Shown here one piece after another: positions 24,477 through 32,477 of a stretch of 39,616 nt of DNA. The position numbers and the translations under genes are program-made. Numbering within the stretch: the first letter of the stretch is position 1; every line of letters starts with the position of its first letter. The notes under the pieces were generated by a model. That model had not been told where the DNA came from, ran no database searches, and saw nothing but the letters and a program-made list of their open reading frames with translations. This DNA comes from a virus. The DNA is taken from positions 1 to 39,616 of IMG/VR virus record IMGVR_UViG_3300033553_000140. One strand, written 5' to 3'.

Positions 24477-27008
24477 ATGAGTACTTTTAAAGAAATGGTA
24501 GCTAAAACAGGTACGAGAAAAATATCTCTTGTTAGAATTAACTCTTCTAAACGTCTTAGGTTTTTTACTTCTTTAGGTAGTGATACCTATAGTAAGGTCG
24601 TAGATTTTTTTGTAGAGTCTTTAGCAATTGACGGGGTTAATTATTCAAACTTAGAAACCTTAGTAGATAACTCTTTTAACTACGACATAAAAACTAAGAC
24701 ACTCACATTTAAAACAAATGGAATAGACCCCAACACGGTCTACGTCGTGCCAACATTTGCCCACTTTTTCTCTAATTACCCTGTAATTTTACCTCATGAT
24801 TTAAATGCTGGGGAGCTAATAGAATACGAGCCGAGATTAAAAGACTTAGGCAGTGTAAAATTAGAACTAGACTATGAGAATACCGGTATAGCCGTCGAGT
24901 CGGATAGCTCTATCACTCTGGAAAATACCGACCGATATTTCGATAACCTATTTGACACCCTAATATTTGAAAACAAGACGGTACTTTACCACTACTGGTA
25001 CGAAAACCTACCACCAAGTCAGGCTAAATTATCTTATAAGGGATTAATTCAAGACAAGGCTTTTAACTCTAAGACGATTAAATTTAACATTAAAGATAAA
25101 TTCTTAACCCTCCGAGATAACCTAAAGCTAAATCTATTTGATGAAGGTGACGGTAGTTACGATGATAGTTTATTCTTAAAACCTAAAAAGAGAATTTACG
25201 GAGAAGTCAGTAAATTACAAGTTGTAGGGGTAGATAAATTAAAAGGCTCATTTACTGGAGTGGGTACAATCTCTGGAGTACAGACTACAAATACTGTCAC
25301 TGGATTGGGCACAACATTTTTAAAGGACCTATCAGTAGGGGATAAATTAAAGTATACAACTATCCGAGGTATTACTGGAGAGTTTGGAGTACAGGAAATT
25401 TTATCTGATTTAAGTATAGTAATAAGTGAGCAGGTTTCTTCGTCTTTCATAGGTGCGACTTATGTAGTGAGTACTGATACCTATTCTAACCATTTTAATC
25501 GTAGATTTAACATTGCCGGACATAAACTAGTAGAACTATCTCAGGCAATTACTGAGGTAGTGAGTACTTCAATTTTCAGAGTAGCATCAATAGATGGTTA
25601 TGAAGTTGGTAGTCTTGTAGAAATTAATAGTAAAAGATTTACTATTAAACGTGCCTACGGGGACCTAATTATAGTTAATCAAAATGTAAGCCCGTATCCA
25701 ATTCTAGGTAACTTAATTAATAGAGTCCCATGTTTTAAAGCCTACCACGGGATAAAAGAATTAACCTATAAGACAGATTTCGAGATTGAAAACCTAACTT
25801 CAAATTGTACTTTAGTCCTTTATCCTAATGCCGAGGAAAATGTAACTGTACCCACTATTACACCGTTAAACTTTAACTTTACCAATGGCTCTAGAGTAGT
25901 TACCTGTACCGCTGGAGACGACTTAACTTTACTGTTTGAGTCGAGACAATTAATAAAACCAGATGATATTACCTATTCAAATTATTTTGAAGTATTAATG
26001 GTAACTCCTACTGAGATTAGACTTAGGACACCTTTTACAGGAATAACTACAACTAATAATATCCTACAGAAGAAAGTAGAATATGTTGAGGACGACTCAA
26101 TAGTAGCAGTAGATTGTATTGGATTAGCTAATTCTAGTGGGGCTTGGATTAGGTTTCCAAGTGAAATAGTTGAACATATCCTAGATAAAGACGCTGGACA
26201 GTCTATCAATACAGCCTCTTTTTTAGAGTCTCGTTCTAGTGCAGAGTTTAAAGTTTCTTGTTATTTCCCTGAGCTAATTGGAGATGAGACACCTCAGATT
26301 AGAGAGTCAATTAGTCGTATTAATAAATCAGTATTTGGCTCCCTTTACTATGATGATAACTACGACTTTAAATACTCTATCCTAAACGCTAATAAGCCTG
26401 AGGGTATGAAAGTATTATTTGAGGACGATGTAATAAGTTACGATGTTATTACTAAAAATAGAATTATAAACTCAGCTAAAATTAACTATAAACCTCACCT
26501 AGATTTAACGACTGGTGAGATTGTCTATGATGCTCTTACTAAAGGCTCGGAGTTTGTAGATCGGCTAATAGGCTACTCTCAAGATAGGATATTAGACACA
26601 ATACTATTTAATGAGAGGGATGCTCAAATTATCCTTAACCGCTACCTATTTTTTAACTCTTTAACAAATAGTTTAGTCAAGATTAGGACCAAACTAAATA
26701 CCGTAGAGTATAATTTAAACGAGCCAGTTAAATTAAAGTTCGATAGAATTTATAAAAGGTATGCAGGTACGGATAATAGTAAAATAGGTATCGTTAACTA
26801 CATTGAAAAAGATGAGGATACCTGTAGTCTACAGATAAACGACTTAGGTGGGATATTTAACAGGGTCCCAGCGATAGCACCTAATACAATGGTAGACCTA
26901 AATAGTTCGTCACTTGATGAGATTGCCAGACACGGATTTATTGTGGACAATATAAATGAGACACCCGATAATACTGAGAAGTATTTAGGTAGTAACTTAA
27001 TAGGTTAA
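24477..27008 (+). CDS. Tail hub / central tip protein
   Basis: This 843-residue beta-rich protein is the likely hub or tip of the tail. The first 240 residues look like a baseplate-hub fold (VKLELDYENTGIAVESDSS, then KAFNSKTIKFNIKDKFLTL). Residues about 260-330 contain an inserted module with the pattern GVGTISGVQTTNTVTGLGTT and FLKDLSVGDKLKY, a small beta domain common in phage tip proteins, and a second copy-like segment lies near residue 470. The C-terminal 250 residues have mixed alpha/beta character (YSQDRILDTILFNERDAQII). No lytic motif is visible. Confidence 0.65.
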   Translation: MSTFKEMVAKTGTRKISLVRINSSKRLRFFTSLGSDTYSKVVDFFVESLAIDGVNYSNLETLVDNSFNYDIKTKTLTFKTNGIDPNTVYVVPTFAHFFSNYPVILPHDLNAGELIEYEPRLKDLGSVKLELDYENTGIAVESDSSITLENTDRYFDNLFDTLIFENKTVLYHYWYENLPPSQAKLSYKGLIQDKAFNSKTIKFNIKDKFLTLRDNLKLNLFDEGDGSYDDSLFLKPKKRIYGEVSKLQVVGVDKLKGSFTGVGTISGVQTTNTVTGLGTTFLKDLSVGDKLKYTTIRGITGEFGVQEILSDLSIVISEQVSSSFIGATYVVSTDTYSNHFNRRFNIAGHKLVELSQAITEVVSTSIFRVASIDGYEVGSLVEINSKRFTIKRAYGDLIIVNQNVSPYPILGNLINRVPCFKAYHGIKELTYKTDFEIENLTSNCTLVLYPNAEENVTVPTITPLNFNFTNGSRVVTCTAGDDLTLLFESRQLIKPDDITYSNYFEVLMVTPTEIRLRTPFTGITTTNNILQKKVEYVEDDSIVAVDCIGLANSSGAWIRFPSEIVEHILDKDAGQSINTASFLESRSSAEFKVSCYFPELIGDETPQIRESISRINKSVFGSLYYDDNYDFKYSILNANKPEGMKVLFEDDVISYDVITKNRIINSAKINYKPHLDLTTGEIVYDALTKGSEFVDRLIGYSQDRILDTILFNERDAQIILNRYLFFNSLTNSLVKIRTKLNTVEYNLNEPVKLKFDRIYKRYAGTDNSKIGIVNYIEKDEDTCSLQINDLGGIFNRVPAIAPNTMVDLNSSSLDEIARHGFIVDNINETPDNTEKYLGSNLIG

Positions 27009-27010
27009 AA

Positions 27011-27517
27011 ATGACATATACAGCTTTTACATCTACAGAAATCGAAGTCTCTAAGGCTATTCGACAAGAATTATTTCAGAAAGTGAAAGATAACTTCGAG
27101 GACCATGAGGCTAGATTAGTACTTATTAGTCAGAATGCTACCAAGATCGAAGTATTTAATGCAGACGTTAGAATGGGCTCTTATGCTAGTAGTGTGACAG
27201 GTATTCTATACCACGAGGCGTTACAAGATATGAACTTAATCGAGTGTGCAATTCAGATATTCGATTTAAATGGTATTTCCTCAGGAATACTATCTATAGA
27301 TGTTAAAAAGAACTCTACTCCCGATAATACGGGTATGGTTTCGGTCTTTACTACAGCACCGTCAATCAATTTTGCCACGGCTTTGAACTACCAGAGAGAT
27401 ACCGCTACTTTCAATACTAACCAAGCCATTTTTAAAGGCGAAATATTAAGGCTAGATATTACCTCACTACCTGTAGGTCTTGGTAAATTTAGACTATTAA
27501 TGATCGGAGAAGTTTAA
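27011..27517 (+). CDS. Tail-associated structural protein
   Basis: This 168-residue protein has an N-terminal helix (SKAIRQELFQKVKDNFEDHE) followed by a beta sandwich (MNLIECAIQIFDLNGISSG; GMVSVFTTAPSINFATALNY; LRLDITSLPVGLGKFRLLMI). The pattern is familiar from siphovirus tail-tip or upper-fibre genes, although I cannot name the family. It starts three bases after the hub gene stop and overlaps the next ATG. Confidence 0.6.
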   Translation: MTYTAFTSTEIEVSKAIRQELFQKVKDNFEDHEARLVLISQNATKIEVFNADVRMGSYASSVTGILYHEALQDMNLIECAIQIFDLNGISSGILSIDVKKNSTPDNTGMVSVFTTAPSINFATALNYQRDTATFNTNQAIFKGEILRLDITSLPVGLGKFRLLMIGEV

Positions 27518-27978
27518 TGTCTGCAATAATTAGTATCCCATTTAATCATCAACCTGTTAATACTGGGGCTGGCTCAGGTACTTACACTGTACCCGCTGGA
27601 AAGTATGCACGTTTAACTTTTAACTGTGTGGCAGAGGCTTATTTAACCTTGTCTAATTCTACTGGGTTAAACCTTACGAATGGAAATTCTGCGGAGTCTA
27701 ATGTTTCTAACGGTACGGTATATCTAAAATCTGGAGATATTATATCAACGTCTACCTCTGGAGCCTCAGGGTCTTATACTCGAACTACAGCGGGTACAGA
27801 ACCCGCAAACGCTGTAGGAATAAGTCAGGGGGCTATCCTACTAAATGGTACGGTATTTAATAGGGTCTATGCTAGGGTGTCTAGTATGTTCACGGCTCAG
27901 AGTAGCCAGCCCACGGTCACGGCTAACGGGTCGGCGTCGGTTTCATACTTCTATGAAGAGTTTACAAATATCTCATGA
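27517..27978 (+). CDS. Tail/fibre protein
   Basis: This 153-residue Ser/Gly/Thr-rich beta protein begins with a short strand (SAIISIPFNHQPVNTG) and a GTYTVPAGKYARLTFNCVAE jelly-roll-like segment, as in phage receptor-binding or collar proteins. The end overlaps the next gene's ATGA. It is probably the last virion gene before the lysis region. Confidence 0.6.
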   Translation: MSAIISIPFNHQPVNTGAGSGTYTVPAGKYARLTFNCVAEAYLTLSNSTGLNLTNGNSAESNVSNGTVYLKSGDIISTSTSGASGSYTRTTAGTEPANAVGISQGAILLNGTVFNRVYARVSSMFTAQSSQPTVTANGSASVSYFYEEFTNIS

Positions 27979-28172
27979 GAAAATTACAGCTAGGGGCTGA
28001 GGCGATACTAACTATTGTCCTTTTACCTTTTTTATTGTGGGTGGTGACTTCAATTTTCAGCCTACAATCTAGCTCTGCTCTGGACAATTTTAAAGTAGAA
28101 CAAATTAAAGAAATGTTAGAGAAACAAGATAAAAAACTAGACTCTATAACAGAGTTATTAATTAATAAATAA
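27975..28172 (+). CDS. Small membrane protein, holin-like candidate
   Basis: This 65-residue protein has one strong transmembrane segment at residues about 8-27 (LGAEAILTIVLLPFLLWVVT), a short Ser-rich link and a charged coiled coil (FKVEQIKEMLEKQDKKLDSI). Single-span proteins with a cytoplasmic or periplasmic coiled coil occur among holins and lysis accessories. It opens a group of tiny genes after the virion genes, the usual place for lysis. A holin role is inference. Confidence 0.55.
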   Translation: MRKLQLGAEAILTIVLLPFLLWVVTSIFSLQSSSALDNFKVEQIKEMLEKQDKKLDSITELLINK

Positions 28173-28184
28173 TGGGAGTTTTAA

Positions 28185-28403
28185 ATGGATTTAAAAGACG
28201 CTGGTAAATTAGTTTTAAAGTCAGTAGATGAAAAAGCACTAGTAGCTGGAGTATTAGAACTATTACTAGAGCCAGCACTAAAGAAGTTCGTAGCTGATAC
28301 TGCTAATCCTTATGATGATATGCTAGTGGCTACAGCTTACCCTAAGCTAAAAGAATTTATTCTTGCTGAACTAGAAAAAGCCGTAGCTAAGTTAGAGGCA
28401 TAA
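28185..28403 (+). CDS. Small helical protein of the lysis region
   Basis: This 72-residue acidic, helix-forming protein (GVLELLLEPALKKFVADTAN, then YPKLKEFILAELEKAVAKLE) has no membrane segment and no known motif that I recognise. It starts after GGGAG. Its 3' end carries the AGAGG that appears to serve the next, ATT-started ORF. Proteins of this size often sit next to holins, but no function can be given. Confidence 0.65.
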   Translation: MDLKDAGKLVLKSVDEKALVAGVLELLLEPALKKFVADTANPYDDMLVATAYPKLKEFILAELEKAVAKLEA

Positions 28404-28404
28404 A

Positions 28405-28659
28405 ATTAAATTTGTAGAAATTTGTAATTATATTTATGATTTCGTAGTTAAAACTGTACTGGGGAGTATTGTAAAAAGTGCTTTCCTAGTATGGTTAACT
28501 AAAAAAGTAGTTGATTACTTAGCCAAACCTGTCTACGACTGGGCTACTAGAAAGGGCTATATGGCAGTTAAAGAAGTTCAAGCTAAAAAAGCTGAGACCA
28601 ATTTAGAAAATGCTCAAACTAAAGAAGAAAGAAGAAAGGCTATTGATGAAATACCTTAG
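28405..28659 (+). CDS. Small protein with apparent ATT start, spanin/holin-region
   Basis: A 84-codon frame runs from 28405 to the TAG at 28657 without an ATG, GTG or TTG until the ATG at 28561. ATT at 28405 has AGAGG (28394-28398) at a 6-base spacing, directly after the preceding TAA, so ATT initiation is the simplest reading. The product has a hydrophobic stretch (FVVKTVLGSIVKSAFLVWL), then a Trp/Lys-rich part and a charged helix (KKAETNLENAQTKEERRKAI). Its last 14 bases overlap a lipoprotein gene, a layout like Rz/Rz1. Starting at 28561 would leave only 32 residues. Confidence 0.55.
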   Translation: MKFVEICNYIYDFVVKTVLGSIVKSAFLVWLTKKVVDYLAKPVYDWATRKGYMAVKEVQAKKAETNLENAQTKEERRKAIDEIP

Positions 28660-28960
28660 TGTAACCCTACTACTATTTTTATACTCTTGTAATGGCATTA
28701 CTCCAGCTACCCACATAGACGTTGAAAGATGTTTCACTTCACTAGAAAGAGAAGTAATTATTGGAGAAACTAAACTCTACGCTGGTACTTGTATTTGTCA
28801 CACCTACAGGGTCGGTGACGTTATAGGACGTATTACCGAGTCAGAAGAAAAACCTCTGCTCTACTGCGATAAAATTGGCGGGATAAAGAACTATGCGACT
28901 ACACTCTATCTTTATCTTGAAGAATGGAGAATTTATTTACTACAACAAAAAACAAAATAG
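28646..28960 (+). CDS. Phage lipoprotein, o-spanin candidate
   Basis: This 104-residue protein has a signal peptide (MKYLSVTLLLFLYSC) and a lipobox L12-Y13-S14-C15, so signal peptidase II should cut before C15 and lipidate it. Residue +2 is Asn, not Asp, which in Gram-negatives favours sorting to the outer membrane. The mature part has four further Cys residues (CF, TCIC, YC) that could form disulfides. It is preceded by AAAGG and overlaps the previous ORF by 14 bases. Rz1-type outer-membrane spanin is the first guess; a superinfection-exclusion lipoprotein is an alternative. Confidence 0.6.
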   Translation: MKYLSVTLLLFLYSCNGITPATHIDVERCFTSLEREVIIGETKLYAGTCICHTYRVGDVIGRITESEEKPLLYCDKIGGIKNYATTLYLYLEEWRIYLLQQKTK

Positions 28961-29041
28961 TCAAACTTAAATAACTATTCACTCGGCAAAATTTACCCCA
29001 AACTATTAGTATAAGAATTAACCTTTTTTCACGGAAGAAAA

Positions 29042-29743
29042 ATGATTAACGACTGTATCTTAGTTATTCCAGATATTCATTACCCCTATTCACACCCTGA
29101 TGTAATACCCTTCTTAACTGCAATTAAGAAAAAATATAAACCCACTAGAATAATAAACCTAGGAGATGAGGTAGACGGACACGCAATTTCTATGCACGAT
29201 AGTGACCCTGATTTAGATAGTGCTGGGGTAGAATTATCCAAGTCTATTTTAATGATTGAGGAGCTAGGAAATTTATTCCCTATTATGGACCTAATGGAGA
29301 GTAACCACGGCTCATTAGTTTTTAGACGTGCTAAGAAATATGGAATACCCAAGCATGTTATAAAGTCCTATTCTGAAATGTTACAGGCGTCTCTAGGGTG
29401 GAAATGGCATAATAGGTTAGTGGTTACGTTGCCAAATAAGCAGAAGTGCCTATTTGTCCATTCTCTAGGTGCTAATGTCCTACAAGTAGCTCAGTCACTA
29501 GGTATGAGTGTAGTAGAGGGGCATCACCACTCACAGTTTGAAATACGATACTATGATAATGGAGAGTCTTTAATTTTTGGATTAGTGTCCGCTTGTCTCA
29601 TTGACGACGAATCGTTAGCTTATTCTTATAATAAACTCTCTGTTAAACGCCCTATAATGGGTGCCTCTCTTATCATCAATTCCCTACCAATTTTAGTACC
29701 CATGAGACTCAATAAAAATAGACGCTGGACTGGAGAGCTATAG
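29042..29743 (+). CDS. Calcineurin-like metallophosphoesterase
   Basis: This 233-residue protein has the full metallophosphoesterase motif set in order: D11-x-H13 (IPDIHY), GDEVDG (GDxxD), SNHG (Asn-His), FVHS, and GHHH near the end. It therefore probably binds two metals and hydrolyses phosphodiesters or phosphomonoesters, for example of DNA ends, cyclic nucleotides or nucleotides. A Shine-Dalgarno (CGGAAG) is well spaced. The next gene starts at GTG within its stop codon, so the pair is co-translated. Substrate unknown. Confidence 0.8.
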   Translation: MINDCILVIPDIHYPYSHPDVIPFLTAIKKKYKPTRIINLGDEVDGHAISMHDSDPDLDSAGVELSKSILMIEELGNLFPIMDLMESNHGSLVFRRAKKYGIPKHVIKSYSEMLQASLGWKWHNRLVVTLPNKQKCLFVHSLGANVLQVAQSLGMSVVEGHHHSQFEIRYYDNGESLIFGLVSACLIDDESLAYSYNKLSVKRPIMGASLIINSLPILVPMRLNKNRRWTGEL

Positions 29744-30039
29744 TGTTAAAGCTACCTAAGTTTTTTAATATTTTTGGGATAAGAGTTAAATTAAAGTACG
29801 ACTCTAAAATGCCTACCAATGTAGCAGGGTATTACTACCCCGATAAAGAGTTAATAACCTTAAACCCATTACAAGATGATAAAGAGGCACTTCATAGCTT
29901 AATACATGAGGCGGGACATAGTTTGTTTTATAGGATTAGTATTAATCAGTCTATTAGCTACGAGGTACATGAATACATAGTTAATAATATGGCTACTATG
30001 CTTTTAGAAAATTTCGATATAAAATTTAAAAAGCCATAG
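29743..30039 (+). CDS. Small zinc metalloprotease-like protein (HEAGH)
   Basis: This 98-residue protein starts with GTG overlapping the phosphoesterase stop. It carries HEAGH at residues 55-59 inside a long helix (EALHSLIHEAGHSLFY) and acidic residues 15-20 positions later (YEVHEYIVNNM), the gluzincin or IrrE/ImmA-like arrangement of zinc ligands. It lacks an N-terminal DNA-binding domain. Possible roles are cleavage of a host repressor or a phage protein. The zinc-binding call is firmer than the protease call. Confidence 0.65.
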   Translation: MLKLPKFFNIFGIRVKLKYDSKMPTNVAGYYYPDKELITLNPLQDDKEALHSLIHEAGHSLFYRISINQSISYEVHEYIVNNMATMLLENFDIKFKKP

Positions 30040-30057
30040 GTCTAATCTGATTAGACC
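30039..30057 (+). other. Hairpin after the plus-strand operon
   Basis: GGTCTAAT (30039-30046) pairs with ATTAGACC (30050-30057) over a three-base loop, at the end of the last plus-strand gene. No T-run follows directly; it may stabilise the 3' end or add to the next terminator. Confidence 0.55.
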
Positions 30058-30058
30058 C

Positions 30059-30120
30059 GACTCACCCGTACCATTGGCTAGGTGCTTAAATAATAAATAA
30101 ATAAATGGGGGAGTCTTTTT
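30059..30120 (+). terminator. Terminator of the plus-strand operon
   Basis: GACTCACCC (30059-30067) pairs with GGGGGAGTC (30107-30115) with one mismatch across a long AT-rich loop, followed by five T's. It lies at the meeting point of the two convergent operons. Confidence 0.55.
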
Positions 30121-30174
30121 AAAAAACGTAGTGTGTGAATTGAGCACGAATTAAAACATAAATTAAGAATACAA

Positions 30175-30202
30175 CTACTAGGACAAATGATCGTCCTAGT
30201 AG
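30175..30202 (-). terminator. Terminator of the minus-strand replication operon
   Basis: CTACTAGGAC (30175-30184) and GTCCTAGTAG (30193-30202) form a perfect 10-bp stem with an 8-base loop. Read on the minus strand, it is followed by TTGTATTCTT. It sits 14 bases after the last minus-strand gene. Confidence 0.7.
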
Positions 30203-30215
30203 CCTATCAGAGAAA

Positions 30216-30344
30216 TTATTTCTTAGCTGGTTTCTTGACTGGCTTAGACTTAACTGGAGCCTTTTTAGCTGGAGCCTTTTTAGCCAGCTTTTTCGCTGGG
30301 GCTTTAGTGATAACTTTTTTAACTGTTTTTGATTCTGTAACCAT
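30216..30344 (-). CDS. Lys/Ala/Pro-rich basic peptide (histone H1-like)
   Basis: This 42-residue protein of extremely basic composition consists of imperfect KKAPA-type repeats (KAPAKKLAKKAPAKKAPVKS), like the tails of histone H1-like and other nucleic-acid-binding proteins. The start is chosen at 30344, where AGGAG is well spaced; the frame stays open upstream to 30524 but that part looks unrelated. It probably binds DNA or RNA non-specifically, possibly to compact phage or host DNA. It is the last gene of the minus operon, just before a strong terminator. Pentapeptide repeats are visible in the DNA as repeated tttttagctggagcc. Confidence 0.65.
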   Translation of the reverse strand: MVTESKTVKKVITKAPAKKLAKKAPAKKAPVKSKPVKKPAKK

Positions 30345-30492
30345 TCTTTTTCTCCTAGTCCTAACGACGTAAATGCCATTGGGTATAAATTTGTAAACTC
30401 TGATAAAATTAACGAGTCCGCTATTTTGAAATCTTTTTTTATTCTCATCTCTAAACCATATAATATTATTATTTAAAACGTAAAGTACATTA

Positions 30493-30876
30493 CTACATAG
30501 TGATAGCATTAAATTTTTCCTCAATGTTTTTTAGTCTAGCTATTTCCGTACTGCTATCTTTTAGTGCTTTCATAATTTGTAGGAAAGTACCACTATCTAA
30601 AATAGAAACCCATTCTTTTTTGCTTTTACGGTGAAAAATTACATACTGGGTACTTTTACAATCAGTTTTACATTGTTCGACGGCACTATAGAGACTAAAA
30701 GCCTCTACCCTTTTTACTTCGATGTGAAGGGGTAGGTCACTGACTACGTCTGGACTTTCATTTCCTCCAGAGAATTGTTGACCTCTACGAGCCTCGAATC
30801 CGTAAGACCGGATTAACTCCGCTACTTCTCTCTCTCCACATTTACCTTTAGAATTACTATTAATTTTTTTAGCCAT
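30493..30876 (-). CDS. PD-(D/E)XK nuclease (Holliday-junction-resolvase-like)
   Basis: This 127-residue nuclease candidate starts at the ATG at 30876 (MAKKINSNSKGKCGEREVAE). The motif set is E in CGEREVAELIRSYGF, then D in SPDVV, then E-x-K in HIEVKR, which is the PD-(D/E)XK catalytic core. It is common in small phage resolvases and VRR-like nucleases that cut branched DNA. The frame is open further upstream to 31020, but that would run into the helicase gene (ends at 30927) and lacks conserved character. It is likely to resolve recombination intermediates or trim concatemers before packaging. Confidence 0.8.
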   Translation of the reverse strand: MAKKINSNSKGKCGEREVAELIRSYGFEARRGQQFSGGNESPDVVSDLPLHIEVKRVEAFSLYSAVEQCKTDCKSTQYVIFHRKSKKEWVSILDSGTFLQIMKALKDSSTEIARLKNIEEKFNAITM

Positions 30877-30926
30877 TTTTACCCCGTGTAAGTTAAGGCT
30901 AACTGAAGTTGAGGCAAAATGTCTAG

Positions 30927-32132
30927 CTACAGTACAGCACTTAGGGTTTTTTCTTTCGACCGAACTACCTTTAAAATTCTCTCGTCCACGGCTCCAGCAA
31001 TTATGTAGTAGTAGAGACAATCCTTATCTTGACCGATTCTATTGATTCTCTTTTTAGCTTGTTCTATGTCCGACCCGACCCACGGGAAAGAGTTAAATAC
31101 CATTACATGAGTATTCACTAAATTTAACCCCGTCGAACTCGTGCCTATTGTGGTCACTAAATACTGGGACTTTTTATTAATAAAGTCTTGGACAATAATA
31201 TCTCTATTCTCTAAGGATACTTCTCCCGTAATGGGACTTACACCGAGTATTTTAGCCAATACTTTAGTGCTATCAATATGGTCGCAGAAAACTACTATCT
31301 GCTCACATTGACCCTCACCTATTAACTCCTCACAGAATTTGGCGGTGTGTGGAGCTTTTAGTAGTGCATTTTTGGCTTTTAAACTAGCTAGAGCTGTACT
31401 GGGTTTATTAGTTTTAACAAACGACTCAAATAATTCGTCACTCGGTACCTCTTTTTCAATGTCTAGAAAAACCTCGATGTCTCTCATAGAGGGTAAGTCT
31501 ATATCCATTTTTAGCCGTCTTAAGTAACAAGTACTCATTATAGTTTTTAGTTCGTCTGTATTTCTATGTCCCGAGTACTTGGTTATCTTTCTACCATAGA
31601 TTATTTTAGACTCTGGGATAGAGAACTTGTTACAAAAAGCCCAGTAGTTATTATAGGGAGCCATTGCAATACGGGTTTGAATATTTCCATAAGAGCATAT
31701 CATTAGTAAGGAATAAAACTCAGGTATGCGGTTTTTTATAGGGGTCCCCGACAATAAATAAACATTGGTAGGTTTATATTTTTGAATATAAAAATGAATT
31801 GCCTTAGTCCTATTGGAGTCTATATTTTTAATATAGTGGCACTCATCAATGATAATATGTGAGCAATTTTCTAAGTATATTTCAGCCTTACCAGAGGCTA
31901 CATACTCATAAGAGCAGATGTTAAATAATTTATTAAATCCCCATTTGGAAATCTCTCTAATCCAGTTAGCTTTTAAGTAAGCGGGACACACTACAAGTAG
32001 CTTAGTACAATTTCTTGATGCCTCTATACTGCTACGCGTCTTACCTAGTCCCATATTATCCGCCAATATTACATACTGGTTTATCTCTAGGAAACCTTTA
32101 GCTACAGTTTGATGGGGTAACATTGGTAACAT
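30927..32132 (-). CDS. SNF2-type DEAD/H ATPase (helicase-like)
   Basis: This protein of about 401 residues has the SF2/SNF2 motifs in order: Walker A in ILADNMGLGKTRS, DECH in IIIDECHYIKN, SGTPIKN (motif III), and QAKKRINRIGQ (motif VI). It should translocate on double-stranded DNA and may remodel replication forks or remove proteins. GTG at 32138 is open, but AAGGAA (32140-32145) lies too close to it and at correct spacing from ATG 32132, so 32132 is preferred. It is shorter than typical cellular SNF2 proteins, as usual in phages. It is followed by the small nuclease. Confidence 0.85.
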   Translation of the reverse strand: MLPMLPHQTVAKGFLEINQYVILADNMGLGKTRSSIEASRNCTKLLVVCPAYLKANWIREISKWGFNKLFNICSYEYVASGKAEIYLENCSHIIIDECHYIKNIDSNRTKAIHFYIQKYKPTNVYLLSGTPIKNRIPEFYSLLMICSYGNIQTRIAMAPYNNYWAFCNKFSIPESKIIYGRKITKYSGHRNTDELKTIMSTCYLRRLKMDIDLPSMRDIEVFLDIEKEVPSDELFESFVKTNKPSTALASLKAKNALLKAPHTAKFCEELIGEGQCEQIVVFCDHIDSTKVLAKILGVSPITGEVSLENRDIIVQDFINKKSQYLVTTIGTSSTGLNLVNTHVMVFNSFPWVGSDIEQAKKRINRIGQDKDCLYYYIIAGAVDERILKVVRSKEKTLSAVL

Positions 32133-32164
32133 TGGCACGTTCCTTGAATATTAAATCCCAAATA

Positions 32165-32178
32165 GTGAAATAATTCAC
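32165..32178. promoter_or_regulatory. Dyad in divergent helicase/HTH intergenic region (operator candidate)
   Basis: GTGAA-ATAA-TTCAC lies between the minus-strand helicase start and the plus-strand HTH gene start at 32194. Short arms and central position suggest a binding site for the adjacent HTH protein. Confidence 0.35.
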
Positions 32179-32193
32179 GCTGGGAGAAGTATT

Positions 32194-32472
32194 ATGAGAA
32201 AGCCTATTAAAATGTCCGAGACACAATTAAAAACAATAAAAGAACTAACACAGTCTGGGGTTAACTCTTATCAAATTGCTAAACGTCTAGCTATTCCGAA
32301 CGCAGTAGCACGTTATCACGCTAATAAAGTATTGGGACGTAAAAGTATTCCCGAGGTAAAAACTACAGGTGACGTTACCCCAAATATCCTAGACGCATAC
32401 AACGAATATAAAAAACAAATGGAAATATTAAAAGTTAAATTCTTATCCGAGGTAGCTAATCAATTACATTAG
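32194..32472 (+). CDS. Small helix-turn-helix DNA-binding protein
   Basis: This 92-residue protein has an HTH at about residues 10-45 (MSETQLKTIKELTQSGVNSY, then QIAKRLAIPNAVARYHANKV), as in resolvase-type or homeodomain-like regulators, and a charged helical C-terminus (AYNEYKKQMEILKVKFLSEV). It is transcribed against the surrounding minus-strand operon. The start is set by GGGAGAAG. A 10-bp-stem terminator follows. It is likely a regulator or a DNA-binding accessory of replication. Confidence 0.75.
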   Translation: MRKPIKMSETQLKTIKELTQSGVNSYQIAKRLAIPNAVARYHANKVLGRKSIPEVKTTGDVTPNILDAYNEYKKQMEILKVKFLSEVANQLH

Positions 32473-32477
32473 TAAAA

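Noticed and set aside
28961-29041. Promoter before the phosphoesterase gene
   Set aside because: A TATAAG-like hexamer is present at about 29010, but no -35 at proper spacing; support is too weak to list.
30876-31020. N-terminal extension of the PD-(D/E)XK nuclease
   Set aside because: The extension overlaps the helicase gene and lacks conserved character; the ATG at 30876 starts at the usual SxGKxGE-type N-terminus.
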